From NCBI GenBank assembly GCA_031835245.1, contig JAVKOQ010000148.1, positions 5,001 to 69,000 of the forward strand: DNA of 64,000 nt, read 5' to 3'. This stretch comes from Balamuthia mandrillaris (Eukaryota; Discosea; Longamoebia; Balamuthiidae). Of the stretch, positions 36,883 through 48,200 are shown one piece after another (position 1 is the stretch's first letter; every line of letters begins with the position of its first letter). The notes under the pieces are model-generated. The model was not told where the DNA came from. It was given only the letters and a program-made list of their open reading frames with translations, and did not search any database. The translations under genes and the position numbers were made by a program.

Positions 36883-38310
36883 ATGGAAGGAGAGCGACCT
36901 GCCAAAGCCCGCGCTGTGGTGTTGCAGTCCTACCCCGAGGGCCTGCCTGACCCCGACAAGGACTTTAAACTCGTGGAAGAGCCACTCCCCAGTACCCTCA
37001 ACCAGGTTGGTATTTCGCATGCCTTCTTCTTCAAGAGACAAACAAAAACACTCACCCCCCCTTGTCCGCTGCACAAAGGGAGAGCTTTTGGTGCGTACGT
37101 TATATCTCAGCGTGGACCCTTACATGCGCATCCGTCTTCGCCCGAACTCTGGAGACGTTTACTTTCCCGCCTTTCCCCTAGGAAAACCTTTGAACGGCGG
37201 AGGTACGTTTTCTCTTCTTGTTCTTCTTCTCTTGCTCTTAGAAGGGAGATGCTGACGGCAAGGGGGTTGAAGGGGTTGGTCAGGTGGTAGAGTCCAACGA
37301 CCAGGACTGGGCAGTTGGGGACATCATTTCCACCTCTTTGGGTACAGTCATTCGGTCATCCCTTGGTTTACCACAAGGAAGCTAAAGCGAAAACTTACCC
37401 GTTGGCGTTGTGTTTCTTCCACAGAATGGAGGGACTATCAGGTGGTTTCCGGCAAGATTGGCCCATGGACCAGAAAGCTCGACAGGAACAGCCCTTTGCC
37501 CCATTCCACCGCTTTGGGCGTGCTTGGCATGCCGGGCGCCACTGCTTACTTTGGCCTTTTGGTAGCTTGCCTTGTTCTCTTGCTCTCTTCTCTTTTCTTC
37601 TCTAACGTTGCGATATAAAAACAACCAATAAGGACATAACTCACCCTAAACCTGGCGAAACACTTCTCGTGTCAGGCGCAGCAGGAGCGGTGGGTTCTCT
37701 AGTAGGCCAGATCGGCCTCATTAAAGGCTGCAAGGTGGTCGGCATTGCCGGCTCCGACGAGAAGATTGCCTACCTGAAGAAGTTGGGTTTCCACGCGGGC
37801 ATCAACTACAAGACGACGACCGACATGAGGGCCGCCATTCGCGAGGCCTGTCCCGAGGGAGTGGACATCTACTTTGACAACGTGGGAGGAGAGACCAGCG
37901 ATGCTGCCCTGGATAATATGAACCGCTTCGGCCGCATCTCTATCTGTGGAGATATCTCCCATTACAACGAGAAGGAGGCAGTTCCTATGGGTCCTCGAAC
38001 GGACTTCAAGTTGGTGGTGAAGGACTTGAAGAAGGAAGGCTTCTTGGTTTCTCGCTGGCAGGACCGATTCTCCGGTCTGACTCTCTTTCTTTCTGAATGT
38101 TATCGTTCATCAATTTGCTGTGGCTGACTTTTTTTTGTTTGCAACTCGACAGAGGCATACAAGGATTTGGGTCAATGGGTTCAAGAGGGAAAGCTCAAGT
38201 ACGAGGAGACGGTAAGAGAAGGATTGGAGAATGTACCCCTGGCCTTTAGAGAAATGCTCATGGGTCATAATATTGGCAAGATGGTTGTCAAGTGTGCTGA
38301 ATCCTTCTAA
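36883..38310 (+). CDS. NADP-dependent medium-chain oxidoreductase (prostaglandin/alkenal reductase type)
   Basis: Six exons (36883-37005, 37079-37202, 37273-37341, 37425-37561, 37633-38074, 38153-38310) encode 350 aa. This is the zinc-free MDR branch (PTGR1/LTB4DH, plant double-bond reductases), which reduces alpha,beta-unsaturated carbonyls with NADPH. Motifs: YLSVDPYMRIRL, GVLGMPGATAYFGL, the Rossmann turn LLVSGAAGAVGSLVGQI (AAGAVG), GIAGSDEKIAYL, the Lys in INYKTT that reads the NADP phosphate, and VDIYFDNVGGE. C-terminus GKMVVKCAESF is standard. Six short introns, none unusual. It is likely a cytosolic detoxification enzyme. Confidence 0.9.
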
Positions 38311-38384
38311 ATAATAACTAGGAACTTTAAGGGATAAAAAAAAAGCTCAATAAATAATTAGAATAAGAGAATAAGCTCCTTTCT

Positions 38385-39472
38385 TCACTTTTTGCGAGTG
38401 AAACGATCGAGAGCAGATGGAGGGTTGAGACTGTCGCCGCTGTATTCCTCCTCTTGGTAAGCACTCTTGGCAGCTCCCTCCTTTTCTTTTTTCTTTTTTT
38501 CTTGCTGCTCTTTTAATTTTTGTTTTGCCAGCTCGTCTTTCAGTTTCATCTGCAAACAAAAAAGTATGGTCAGCAAAGAGAGAGAGAGAGAGAAAGAGAG
38601 AGAAAGAGAAGAAAGTACCCTCTTTTCATCAATAACGTTCTTCTGTCTAGACTTGAGACGGCGTCCGATAGCATTCTTGCCCTTCATCTTATTCTTCTTC
38701 TTGTACTCTTTGCCGAGGTTGTTGGCCTCAAAGGCTAATTTCTTTTCCTCTTCGAGGACTTCCTGTGGAGCACGGTCTACTGTAGCAATGCTGTCTGGTT
38801 CCAGAGTGATCATCTCCGGTTGCAACTGAAAAAGAGAAGAGATATTATGTTTGAGAAGAACACAAGAAAAGAGGCACATAACAAGAAATTTACCTTGTCT
38901 AATAGAGCATGCACATAATGCTCTTTCCTTTGCTTGGCAGTCTGGTAGGGATCCACCTCGAAGGTATCAAAGTTGGGTTCACCAGCTCCTGGCACAACAA
39001 TGCTGGACATGCCTTTGGAGTGGCCGATGCCGAGTACGTCCTCGTATGGCACAAAGTGCATGTCCACTATGGATGCTCCGAGTATCAAGTGCTTCATGTA
39101 TGGCCGCTCTTCACATAAAGTTAGAGCATAGCAATTGAGAGTGAAAGTGGAGAGGGAGAGGGAACCTTGTTTGGTGGCCCAGACATCTTTCCAGACGGTC
39201 ACGTGAGGGCCGGAGCCTGCACCCAAAAGGCCTTTCTGACTAATATCTAACGCAGCAGCGGGGGATGTAGTGTAGTAACTTCCCAAGGGCTTGTAGGTGC
39301 GAAGGTCCCACAACTTCATTTTTCCGTCGTTGCCAGAAGTCGCCATGTAGTGACCGTTGTTGTGAATGGCCAAAGCTGTAACCGGACCTCTGTGACAGAG
39401 CATTTTCACAACAGGGGTTGTCATGTTGGGAGTCCACATAGTAACCGTTCCTATGAATTTCGCACACTTGTA

Positions 39473-39514
<42 letters not shown>

Positions 39515-40422
39515 GAGTGAGAGAAAATACCATTGTGGTGGCCGAGACACATGATGGCGTTGTGTGGATTCTGTCGCATAGCCTCGCAGCGGCCAAGACG
39601 TGTTCTAAGCTCAACTACGAGCTCTCCAGTGGAGGTGTCTTGGTACTTGAGATAACCAGTGTCGCCCTAACATAACAGGGATAAGAATGAGAATAAAGAA
39701 CTAAAAAACAAAAGCGTGTGACTTGAGATGAGAACAAACCACTGAGACAAGGAGCCAATGGTAAGGCAGGTAGTCAAGACGTGTTACATTAACGTGACTC
39801 TTCAAGCGGTGTGTCTCCATTCCGGTGTTATCGTAGATATACACGTGCTTTTTCTGAGCGACAGCATACAGCATGTGATCTTGTAAAAACCTGATGACCA
39901 CATTGTAAAAAGATAAAGTAAGACAGAGAATAGTAGCAATCAAACAGAGGAGGGAGGGAGGGAGGGAGGGAGGGAGGAGGGAGGGAGAGGAGGGAGGAGG
40001 GAGGGAGGGAGGGAGGGAGGGAGGGAGGGAGGGAGGGAGGGAGGGAGGAGGGAGGAGGGAGGAGGGAGGGAGGGAGGGAGGGGAGGGAGGGAGGGAGGGA
40101 GGGAGGGAGGGAGGAGGGAGGGAGGAGGAGGGAGGGAGAGGGGAGGGAGGGAGGGAGGGGAGGGAGGGAGGGAGGGAGGGGAGGGAGAGAAAGAATGGAA
40201 AGGAGAGCGAGGACGAACGTGATATCTCGTACTGTCTCCTGCAAAAATAGCTCAGCATGCATTTTATTCTTCAGCCAGTCAATCATACCAACATGGCCCT
40301 TCTGCCCGGCGATAGCGAGGTACCTGCCGTTGCGAGTGTAGGCCAACTTGTAAGGGGCGTGGCTTTCCAGCTTCAAATCAAAGATCTTCAATGTTTCCAG
40401 AAAGAAAGAATGAACGAGAAAG

Positions 40423-40466
<44 letters not shown>

Positions 40467-41085
40467 ATGGAAAGGAGAGAATCCGGTTAGTGACGAAGGA
40501 CGAAAAGAAAAAGAACCCAAAAAATAAAGGGAAACGGTTTTTTTTTACCTTGGCAGCACTCTGCACGTCGATGGCCTCAGCGATCTGACGTTGGGTGTAT
40601 TTGTAGGTCTTGTCTATGCCAGTAGCTTCCAAGGAACCGGCCTCGGAGGGCAGCAAAATCTCCGCACGAGCGGCCTTCATGGCAGCCTCCTTGTAGAGCT
40701 TTTCTTTGCGCTGGAGGCGGCTCTTCAACTTTTTGTCTTTGATATGCTTTATAGTTTGCGAACAACAACACGGGATGAGATGAATTCACCAACGCAGCAC
40801 AAAAAAAAAGCTGTTCAAACTTGTTACCTTCAGGTTCGGAGCAGAGCCACGCTCGTATTTTTGCGCTTTGGTGCTCACGCCATCCTTGTTTTTGTTGTTC
40901 TTGCGCTTACGCTTCGTGCCTCTCCGGTGCGCGGCGACCGCCCCTTCGTCCAAAATGGGGGAGAAGACCCGCTCCTCCGTATTATTTTCTTGCTTCGCCT
41001 CCATCTTCTTTTCTTCTTTCTTTCCTTTTTTTTCGTTCGGGAGCTTTTCATGTCGTCCCAGAAAAATGGTGATCTTGGTCGACAT
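38385..41085 (-). CDS. UTP7: Utp7 / WDR46, SSU processome WD40 protein
   Basis: Nine exons (41085-40828, 40746-40549, 40385-40219, 39890-39740, 39666-39531, 39450-39166, 39108-38894, 38825-38619, 38549-38385) encode 593 aa. A basic N-terminus precedes helices (HIKDKKLKSRLQRKEKLYKE), then WD40 blades (YKLAYTRNGRYLAIAGQKGH, GPVTALAIHNNGHYMATSGN) and the BING4 C-terminal domain (GIGHSKGMSSIVVPGAGEPN, FDTFEVDPYQT), ending in a Lys-rich tail. Utp7 is part of the nucleolar U3 snoRNP processome that makes 18S rRNA. ATG at 41085 was chosen; a second ATG (MEAKQENN) lies 27 codons downstream. Intron 3 is a 270-bp GGGA repeat. Introns 6 and 8 are in frame and stop-free. Confidence 0.9.
39950..40190 (+). 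repeat. (GGGA)n repeat in Utp7 intron 3
   Basis: About 240 bp of GGGA units with occasional GGA or GGGG slips; pyrimidine (TCCC)n on the sense strand of Utp7. G-rich strand could form quadruplexes. Confidence 0.95.
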
Positions 41086-41324
41086 GAAATGCCCTCTGTG
41101 TTGTTCGTTGGCCCTCGGCCGTCTCTGCTCCCTCCTGCTCTTCCTTTCCGATAGTTGCGATGGATGGACGTTCGTTGGCCTTACCCCTTCCTTCCCTTAC
41201 CAAACGTGTTTGTGAGGGAACCCTGTCGAACCCATCGGTCTCTCGCTCTGGGTCCAGACGTATGGTAAACTTGGTTGGTTTTTTTTTTTTTGAAAAAGCA
41301 GGAGCAAGGGCCAAGAAAGTGCTG

Positions 41325-41889
41325 TTAAGCTTGTGCTGCCTCCTTGGCCATTTGTTGTTGCTTTTGAAGAAGAAGCTGCTGCTCCGCTTTCTTCTTGGCC
41401 TGAGCCTCCACGAATTGGCGGTACTGCTCACGAATGGGGGTCTTGGGGACGGTTCCCTTTTGGGTGTAGGCGGGCTCTCCCTTTTGGATGAGGTGGGCCC
41501 TGCGCATGAGCTCCCTCAGCCGAATGCCCAGCGTGGACTTTTCCTCCTTGCAACGGAGGAGGTAGTTGTCCAGTCCGGCGTACTTGTCGATGGTTTTAAG
41601 GGTTCTGTTCCGGATCTTGAGGCGGAGGGTCCGCCCCAGGAGCTCGCTGTAGACGTGATGCTTGTGAATATTTGGTTCCCACCGGCGTCGATTTCTGAAC
41701 ATAGTGCAGAGCAACAAAGAAAATAACTGTAAGCGATTAGAAGTGAGAGAGAGAGAGAGAGAAGGCGTACACTTTGTGCGAGAAGGTGATGGTGTTGCCG
41801 TAAGCGGTACGAGAGCCGCCCACGAGCGCTCTCTCCATGCGGCCTTGCATGCGAAGGGGCATCACGGAACGAACGTTTTCTATCAACAT
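41325..41889 (-). CDS. Mitochondrial (or organellar) ribosomal protein bL28
   Basis: Two exons (41889-41771, 41694-41325) encode 162 aa. The core fits bL28: ALVGGSRTAYGNTITFSHKV, NRRRWEPNIHKHHVYSELLG, LRLKIRNRTLKTIDKYAGLD, NYLL. The start MLIENVRSVMPLRMQGRM is basic and may be a short mitochondrial presequence. C-terminal AQAKKKAEQQLLLQKQQQ is an extension seen in mitochondrial versions. It belongs to the large organellar ribosomal subunit. The donor GTACGC (two bases after the SHK codons) restores the frame with NRRRW. Confidence 0.82.
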
Positions 41890-42240
41890 GGTGAAGATCT
41901 TGTTGTTTGTTTTTTAATCCTTGTAACCTTTGCGCACAGCTAAACTCCCGGCAACTACCGTTTTTCTATCAACCCAGCACACCAGCTACGCGCACCACTA
42001 CTTTCTTCTTTCTTTTTTTTGGTTTTTCTCGCGACGTCACGGTGATAAACTGCGCCACAAAAAAGAAAGTAGCGAAAACGAAGAAGATTACCTATCTGCC
42101 ACAGTTTTTGATGAACAAGAGGGAAATGTGTTTTTTTTTTTAAATTTCTTGCTTGCTTTTTAAACAAAAAAACAAAACTTGTGGTAAAATTTGAAAACAA
42201 TTGTTTTTTTTTCGGTTCTTGCTTTGGAACATCGATCGAT
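41890..42240. other. Spacer, bL28m to multi-TM gene
   Basis: 351 bp with poly-T/poly-A runs. Contains TTGCGCACAG and CGCGACGTCACGGTG (a CRE-like TGACGT core in reverse). No coding exon seen. Confidence 0.4.
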
Positions 42241-43218
42241 TTACAGACAAGAAAGGAACCTCCCGCCGATGAAAGCCAAAGAGCCAACCTTGAAGATTTC
42301 CAAAAGCACGTAGACAGCGTGAATGGCAGAGGGAGGCACTTTCTCACCCATTATAAGGGTGATGGCTCTCTTGTCCAGGGTGGGCTGCAACTTGAAGACC
42401 TGCAAGGTGACAATGAGGAACGGTAGCAGCACAGGTAACCAGTCCTTGGTCTCCCAGCTTCCATGACGGTCGTAGAAGTAGTCGAAGGAGCCCCTGGGAC
42501 CCAATGTGGTGGCGCCCCTGTCTCCACCGACGGCCGCACCACCCACAGAGGCGTTGGAGAAGAAGCCCACCGCAAAGCCAACGTCAAAGCCTACTCCCTC
42601 TCCCTGGGTGCCGGCATGGATGAAGAAAAACAACAGCAGGAGGAAGGCCATGATGGTCTCTATGGCATTGAAGCCATGGAACACCGTCCTGCCCACGTCC
42701 AGCCCCACCTTGCGGGTCAAGGTCTGCGCCTGGAACTTTCGCCAGGCCTCGAAGAAGCTGATGGCCAGCACCATGCCTAGCCACACCAGCGCTATGGAGG
42801 CCATCATGCCGTGAGCCTTCAGCGGGCTGAGCCCCTCCTTGGGCATGGGCCAGAGCACAGGGGCATAGGGCATGGAGTGGAGGGCCAGGATGAAGCCCCC
42901 CAAGGCCCCAAGGTACAGCCCACGATTGGTTCGATGGACGGGCGGTCCTGTGGCTTTGGGTTTGAGCAAGGCGGTGGGAGGTCCCTCTGCACGTGCTACG
43001 TCCTCGTCATAACCGTAGCCGGAAGAGGAGGAGGAGGAAGGCGTGACCACGGTTCGTCGGGGGGAAGGCGGCGACTCTGGTTCGAGGGGTTCGCCAAGAA
43101 AGTCCCTTGCGCGGGAGGAGGGAGCAGCCGGTTCGTAGGGAGGAGAAGAGGAGGTGGCAGCGGTGGTGGTAGTGGTCTCCACCGTCCGCCTGACATAGAC
43201 AGGGACGCTTTCTGCCAT
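42241..43218 (-). CDS. Uncharacterised multi-pass membrane protein
   Basis: A single exon encodes 325 aa. I do not recognise the family. The first ~95 residues are Ser/Thr/Pro-rich and polar (cytosolic tail). Hydrophobic stretches follow at roughly residues 101-118 (GLYLGALGGFILALHSMP), 137-157 (MASIALVWLGMVLAISFFEA), 183-203 (NAIETIMAFLLLLFFFIHAG), 260-280 (LPVLLPFLIVTLQVFKL) and near the C-terminus. EAWRKFQAQTLTRKVGLDVG between helices 2 and 3 looks conserved in character. A Gly-rich loop lies between helices 3 and 4. It is divergently arranged with the BCS1-type gene. Confidence 0.72.
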   Translation of the reverse strand: MAESVPVYVRRTVETTTTTAATSSSPPYEPAAPSSRARDFLGEPLEPESPPSPRRTVVTPSSSSSSGYGYDEDVARAEGPPTALLKPKATGPPVHRTNRGLYLGALGGFILALHSMPYAPVLWPMPKEGLSPLKAHGMMASIALVWLGMVLAISFFEAWRKFQAQTLTRKVGLDVGRTVFHGFNAIETIMAFLLLLFFFIHAGTQGEGVGFDVGFAVGFFSNASVGGAAVGGDRGATTLGPRGSFDYFYDRHGSWETKDWLPVLLPFLIVTLQVFKLQPTLDKRAITLIMGEKVPPSAIHAVYVLLEIFKVGSLAFIGGRFLSCL

Positions 43219-43641
43219 TTCTACTCAGTTACAAAATAGGTTTGAGGAGAAAAAAAAAATAACACAAAGAAATAAAAGCTGTAGTGGTGGTGTAACGCCA
43301 CACCAAAAAACCGTTGAACTCTGGCTTCAAACGTTCGAAAAGTTGCAAACAACAACCACACAACGCCACCACGTAGTGCCAGAGAGGGCCAGCAGAAAGA
43401 GAAAGAAGTGACAAGAGGAAGCAACTCCACAGAGACTACAAGGAAATACGGAAGGAAACAAAAAAACCCCAGGAATCGCACAGGATTGGTTGATGCTGGG
43501 TTTGACTTTCCAGGAACCAGGTCGCCAAACTGTGATCTGGTTTTTTGATTTTTGATTGGGGGATTAACTGTTGAATTGAAATGGCATAAATGCCACCTTG
43601 GTGGTTTGTTGTCGACATATAGGAAAAAATAAAAAGAAAGG
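43219..43641. other. Divergent promoter, multi-TM (-) / BCS1-type (+)
   Basis: 423 bp. Contains CCAAT-type strings (ATTGG at 43484 and 43555 region) but no recognised exon or repeat. Confidence 0.4.
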
Positions 43642-45158
43642 ATGGAGAAGAGCTCGCTGCCGCCCTTCCTGGCGGGTCTATCCGACAATCCCTACTTTGG
43701 TGCCGGCTTTGGGTTGGTCGCCATTGGGTCTGGCCTGGCCTTGTTGAAGACCGGATGGCGGCAGGGCCTGGTCGTGGCCAAGCGGCAGTGCCTCGTGACC
43801 ATGGAAATCCCCAGCCGGGACAAGAGTTACGGCTGGGTGCTGCAGTGGATCGCGCAGCACTCCAAGAGCACGCAACACCTCAGCGTGGAGACCACCTTCA
43901 AGTCCACCACCGAGCAAGAAGGCGGCAAAAAGGAGGTATCCTTTGATCTTGTCCCGAGTCCCGGTTCGTTTCGCGTTTCTCGCCCCTCCCCCGTTCTTCT
44001 CTCAGCTCCCTTTCTCCTTCTTTCTTCTTCCTTTTGCTTCTGCTTATGTCGTGTCGTTCATCTCCACTTTGACAAAACAAAAGGCAAGCACTGGATCCAC
44101 TACAAGGACCGCATCATCCAGGTAGATCGCCAACGGGAGAAGAACATGGTGGATCTCAACAGCGGCACCCCCTGGGAGACCGTCACGCTGACCACCCTCG
44201 GCCGCTCCAAGCAGATCTACCTGGACATCCTGCAGGAGGCCAAGGATCTGGCCCTCAAGAAACAAGAAGGCAAGACGGTGATCTACACGGCGTGGGGACC
44301 GGAGTGGCGGCCTTTCGGACCTCCGCGCCGAAGACGGCCTCTCGACTCGGTAATACTGGAGGGAGACACAGCGAGCAAGTTGGTCAGGGATGTGAAGGAG
44401 TTCTTGGACAATCCCAAGTGGTACTTGGAGAGAGGCATCCCTTACCGTCGTGGCTATCTGCTCTATGGCTCTCCTGGCTCTGGGTTTGTTGCGCATTGCT
44501 CCTCCTCCTTTTGCTTCCTTTGGCTCTAACAAAGGCAAACAAAAACAGCAAGAGCAGTTTCATCTACGCACTGGCTGGGCATTTGGAATATGACATCTGC
44601 GTGTTGAACCTCAGCGAGAAAGGTCTGACGGACGACCGATTGGCTCACCTCCTCAGCGTCGTCCCTCAACGCAGCATCACCCTCCTCGAAGACGTCGACG
44701 CCGCTTTCCTTCGTCGCGACCAGCTTCCTTCCTCCTCCTCCTCCGCTCATCACTATCCCACCACAGTAACTTTCAGCGGCCTTTTGAACACATTGGATGG
44801 CGTTTCGGCCACCGAAGAGCGCATTCTCTTCATGACCACCAATCATATCGAGCAGCTGGATCCGGCGTTGATACGTCCCGGCCGTGTGGATGTGAAGCAA
44901 GAGTTGGGTCACGCCACTCCTGCGCAGATGAAGAAGATGTTTGCCCGGTTCTATCGGATAGGTGTTGCAGGAGAAGGAGAAGGCAAAGGAGAAGAAGGAA
45001 GAAGGATGGCGGAAGAGTTTGAGGCCAAGTTGAGAGATGAGATGGAAAGAACGCGGCGGGAGATAAGCATGGCGCAGCTGCAAGGTTATCTGATGTTTCA
45101 CAAGAACGATCCACAGGCCGCTCTTCGTCATGTTTCTGATTTGTTCACAAGTACTTGA
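43642..45158 (+). CDS. BCS1: BCS1-type mitochondrial AAA ATPase
   Basis: Three exons (43642-43963, 44084-44483, 44549-45158) encode 443 aa, near the ~420 aa of yeast and human BCS1. An N-terminal transmembrane helix (GAGFGLVAIGSGLALLKTGW) is followed by the BCS1-specific domain (YGWVLQWIAQHSKSTQHLSV, GRSKQIYLDILQEAKDLA) and the AAA module: Walker A GSPGSGKSSF (split by intron 2), Walker B ITLLEDVDAAF, and MTTNHIEQLDPALIRPGRVD with the arginine fingers. BCS1 translocates the Rieske Fe-S protein across the inner membrane for complex III assembly. Intron 1 (120 bp) is in frame and has no stop. Confidence 0.9.
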
Positions 45159-45219
45159 TAGAATAATAATAAAAAAAAAGAGAGAAGATGTGTTTGTTGT
45201 TTTTGTATTTCTCAGATAT

Positions 45220-48200
45220 TTACTTAGCTTTAATACGAGGAGCGCTTTGAGCGCTTTTAGTGGCTAGTTCTTCCAGAAATACAACGAGAGGCTGCCATCC
45301 GCCGCCCACACGCACTGAATTACAAGCGGTTAGTTTGACAAGCACGAAACGAGGGAGAAGAGAGGAGAGTTAGAGGAGAGAGAGAAGAGAGAAGAGAGGA
45401 GGGAGCAGACAGGAGAGAAGAGAAGAGAAGAGAGGGAAGAGAGAAGAGAATATAAAGAAGAGAAGAAAGGGCTAACCAAGAAGATTATCATTGACAACGC
45501 GCAGATTGACCTTTCCTCGATTACCAAAGCGATAGGTACTGCCGCCGATATGGCTGATTACCATGTCGAGTCCCAGTGAGGCAGCATCCACTTTCTTCAC
45601 AGCCTCCGCTAACATGCTTTGCACCACGTCTCCTTCCTTTTATTTATTTCAATCGTGTTTGTCCAAGGTTAAGACTAGAGCAGGAGGAGAGAGAAGAGAG
45701 AGCTAACCTTGGTTGGCCGAAAAACAAGCGAGCCGACAGGTTTGATTACGTTGTTGATGTTGCTGGAAGCAACGTTCTCCTTTGCAGCTTCGCCACTGCA
45801 GTTTGTTTTAGCTGTTGGGTGATGTTGCTTGACAGCAGCGGGGATCACAGTAGGCTTTCTCAACTTGGACTTTAGCCGTCGTAACGAAGCGTCTGCGCCT
45901 TGTTGATGCTGTGGAGGTTGATTCCTTCTTCCGATGGAGGATGACGATGATACCAAAGGTCGAGATACATCCTCCGGCTTCTTTGTCGAACGGGTAAGAC
46001 TTCGCAATCTCGTATGCTGTCCAAAGGACGAAGTTAAAGGAGCGGAAGAATTCGAAGAAGTGGAAGAAGAAGAGAGGTTTGCAGCGTTAGAAGCAGGATC
46101 GGAAAGGCTTCTCCTACGCCGAGTTGCTTTTAATTTAGAGGAAACCTCGGAAGCAGTAGCGGTGATTGCAGGCGTGGTAGATGGGTCGATCTCTTGTAAG
46201 AGCTTATCCATGGTACGTTCTACTTGTACTTCCATCTGCTGTACAGCCTCTCTTTCCTGTTGCAGCTCCTCTGCTCTAGCCTCCACCAGTTGCTGTCTTG
46301 CTGTCTGCAGCTGATCTTCTATCTTGCTCAACTCTTCCTCTCTCTCCACTTCAGTTGCTTCCCATTCCTTTTCTCTGGCCTCTAGCGTTGCTTGCCACCG
46401 TTCTAAGTGTTCTTGTAACCGTTCCAATCGCTCCTTTTCTTCTTGTACTTCTTTCTTTTTGAGTTTCATATCTTCTTTCTCTTCCTCTTCTTCTTTTGCT
46501 CTCCTTTCCGTTTCTGCTTCCGCATCCTTCTTTTGTCGTTCTAATTGTTCTTCTAGGCCTTCCACTACCCGCTGTAAACGAACCAACTCTTCTTCCTTGT
46601 ATTGCACTGCCATCGTTTGTACATTTAGCGACTCTTTCATAGCTTCTTCTCTTGCTTCAAACTTCAAAACAAGCTCGCTTCTCTCCGTGGCCCACTTGTT
46701 TTTTATCTGCTCCATCTCCATCTCTTGTTCCTTTTGTCTTAATGCTTCCGTCTCAATCTCTTCCTCTCGTAGATATTTGGCGGCAAGCAAAGCTTGTTGC
46801 AATGCCTCCGCTTTGGCCTCCATCCCTTTCTTCACTTCGAGGAGAACGCGTTTTGTCTCTTCTTGTTTCTCTTCCCACTTAATCTTCCATAGCGCGTTCG
46901 TCTCTTCAATTCCACGTTCAAACCACCGCTGTAGTTGGTTTTCTGCTTCTTTCTCTACGTTTTGTCGTGCTAGTACCATCTTTTCTAAATCAGCTCGTAA
47001 GCGTTGTAGTTCTTCCTCATAACGTTTATTTTCTGCTTTCTCTCGTTGTTCCATCTCCATTCTTTCTTCCACGAGTTGTTGATCCATCCGAATCCTTTCC
47101 ATTTCCATCTTCTTGTGGTGCTCATTTTCCATTTCCTTCAGCTTGTTTTCCAGCATTTTGTTCGTTTGTGTCCATTCGGCTATCTGTTGTTCCATTCGAG
47201 CCCTTTCTGTTGCCATCACCTCGCTATGCTCATTTTCCATTTCCTTCAGCTTGTTTTCCAACATTGCTACCGTTCGCGACAATTTAAGTTCGTTTTCTTG
47301 TTGTCTTACTAGCTTTTCTTCCAATTCTTGTTTCTCGTTGAGGTGTTGTTCGTTGATAAGTTGTTGTCTAGCTTCGAAACAGCGCTGAACCTTCATTACC
47401 TTCTCATCTGTGGCTTTCTTCTCTTGTTCATATCTCAGTGTGGAAGCGTCCAAACTTTGTTGTACCGCCGCTAACTTCTTTTCCAGCTCCAATTTCTCTT
47501 GTCGGAAACTGTGTTCGGTCTCTTCGAAACCTCGTTGAGCTGAAGTTAATGCTTCTTCAAGATCTTGTTTCTCATTTTGGTATCTCCGTTCTACAGCTTC
47601 TAACTGATGTTGCATCGTAGCCGCCATCGCTTCCTTCTCGGTTCGATAATTCTGTTCCGCCTCTTCCAAACTTTGTTTCGTCGCGGCCAAGTTCTCTTCC
47701 AACTCTTTTTTCTCCTTTTCGTGGTGTAGATTCGCTGCTTTCAAGCTACGCTCAGTACTCGATAACTTCGCTCTAATATCTTGTTTCTCCTGTTCGACTG
47801 TCGCTAAACTTTGTCTACTACTCGCCAACAACATGTCTTCCAGTTCTTTCTTTTCACTCAGATGTTGTTCGTTCACAATTTCTTCGCTTCGTTCAATGAC
47901 CGCCATCAACTTTCCTTCCAATACTCGAATCTCGTTTTGGTGTGTTTGTTGCATCATCGACAACCGTTCTTCCATTTCTTTCCGCTCGTTTTGGTGTTGC
48001 TGAAGCGCTATTTTAAGACGCTGTGCCATTTCTTCCAACGTTGCTTCTAATTCTTTTTTCTCCTGTTGGTGCTTTTGGGTGACCTCTTCTAACTTTTGTT
48101 GAGCCGTAGCCATCAAGCTTTCCTCCAGCTCTCGCTTCTCGGTTTGATGTTGCTGGGTCAGAGTTTCTAACCGTTCTTCGAACACTTGCTTCTCGGTACA

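Noticed and set aside
46324-47022. Long Ser/Cys-rich frames on the + strand (also 47046-49824)
   Set aside because: They are antisense shadows of the Glu/Lys/Leu-rich coiled-coil exon.
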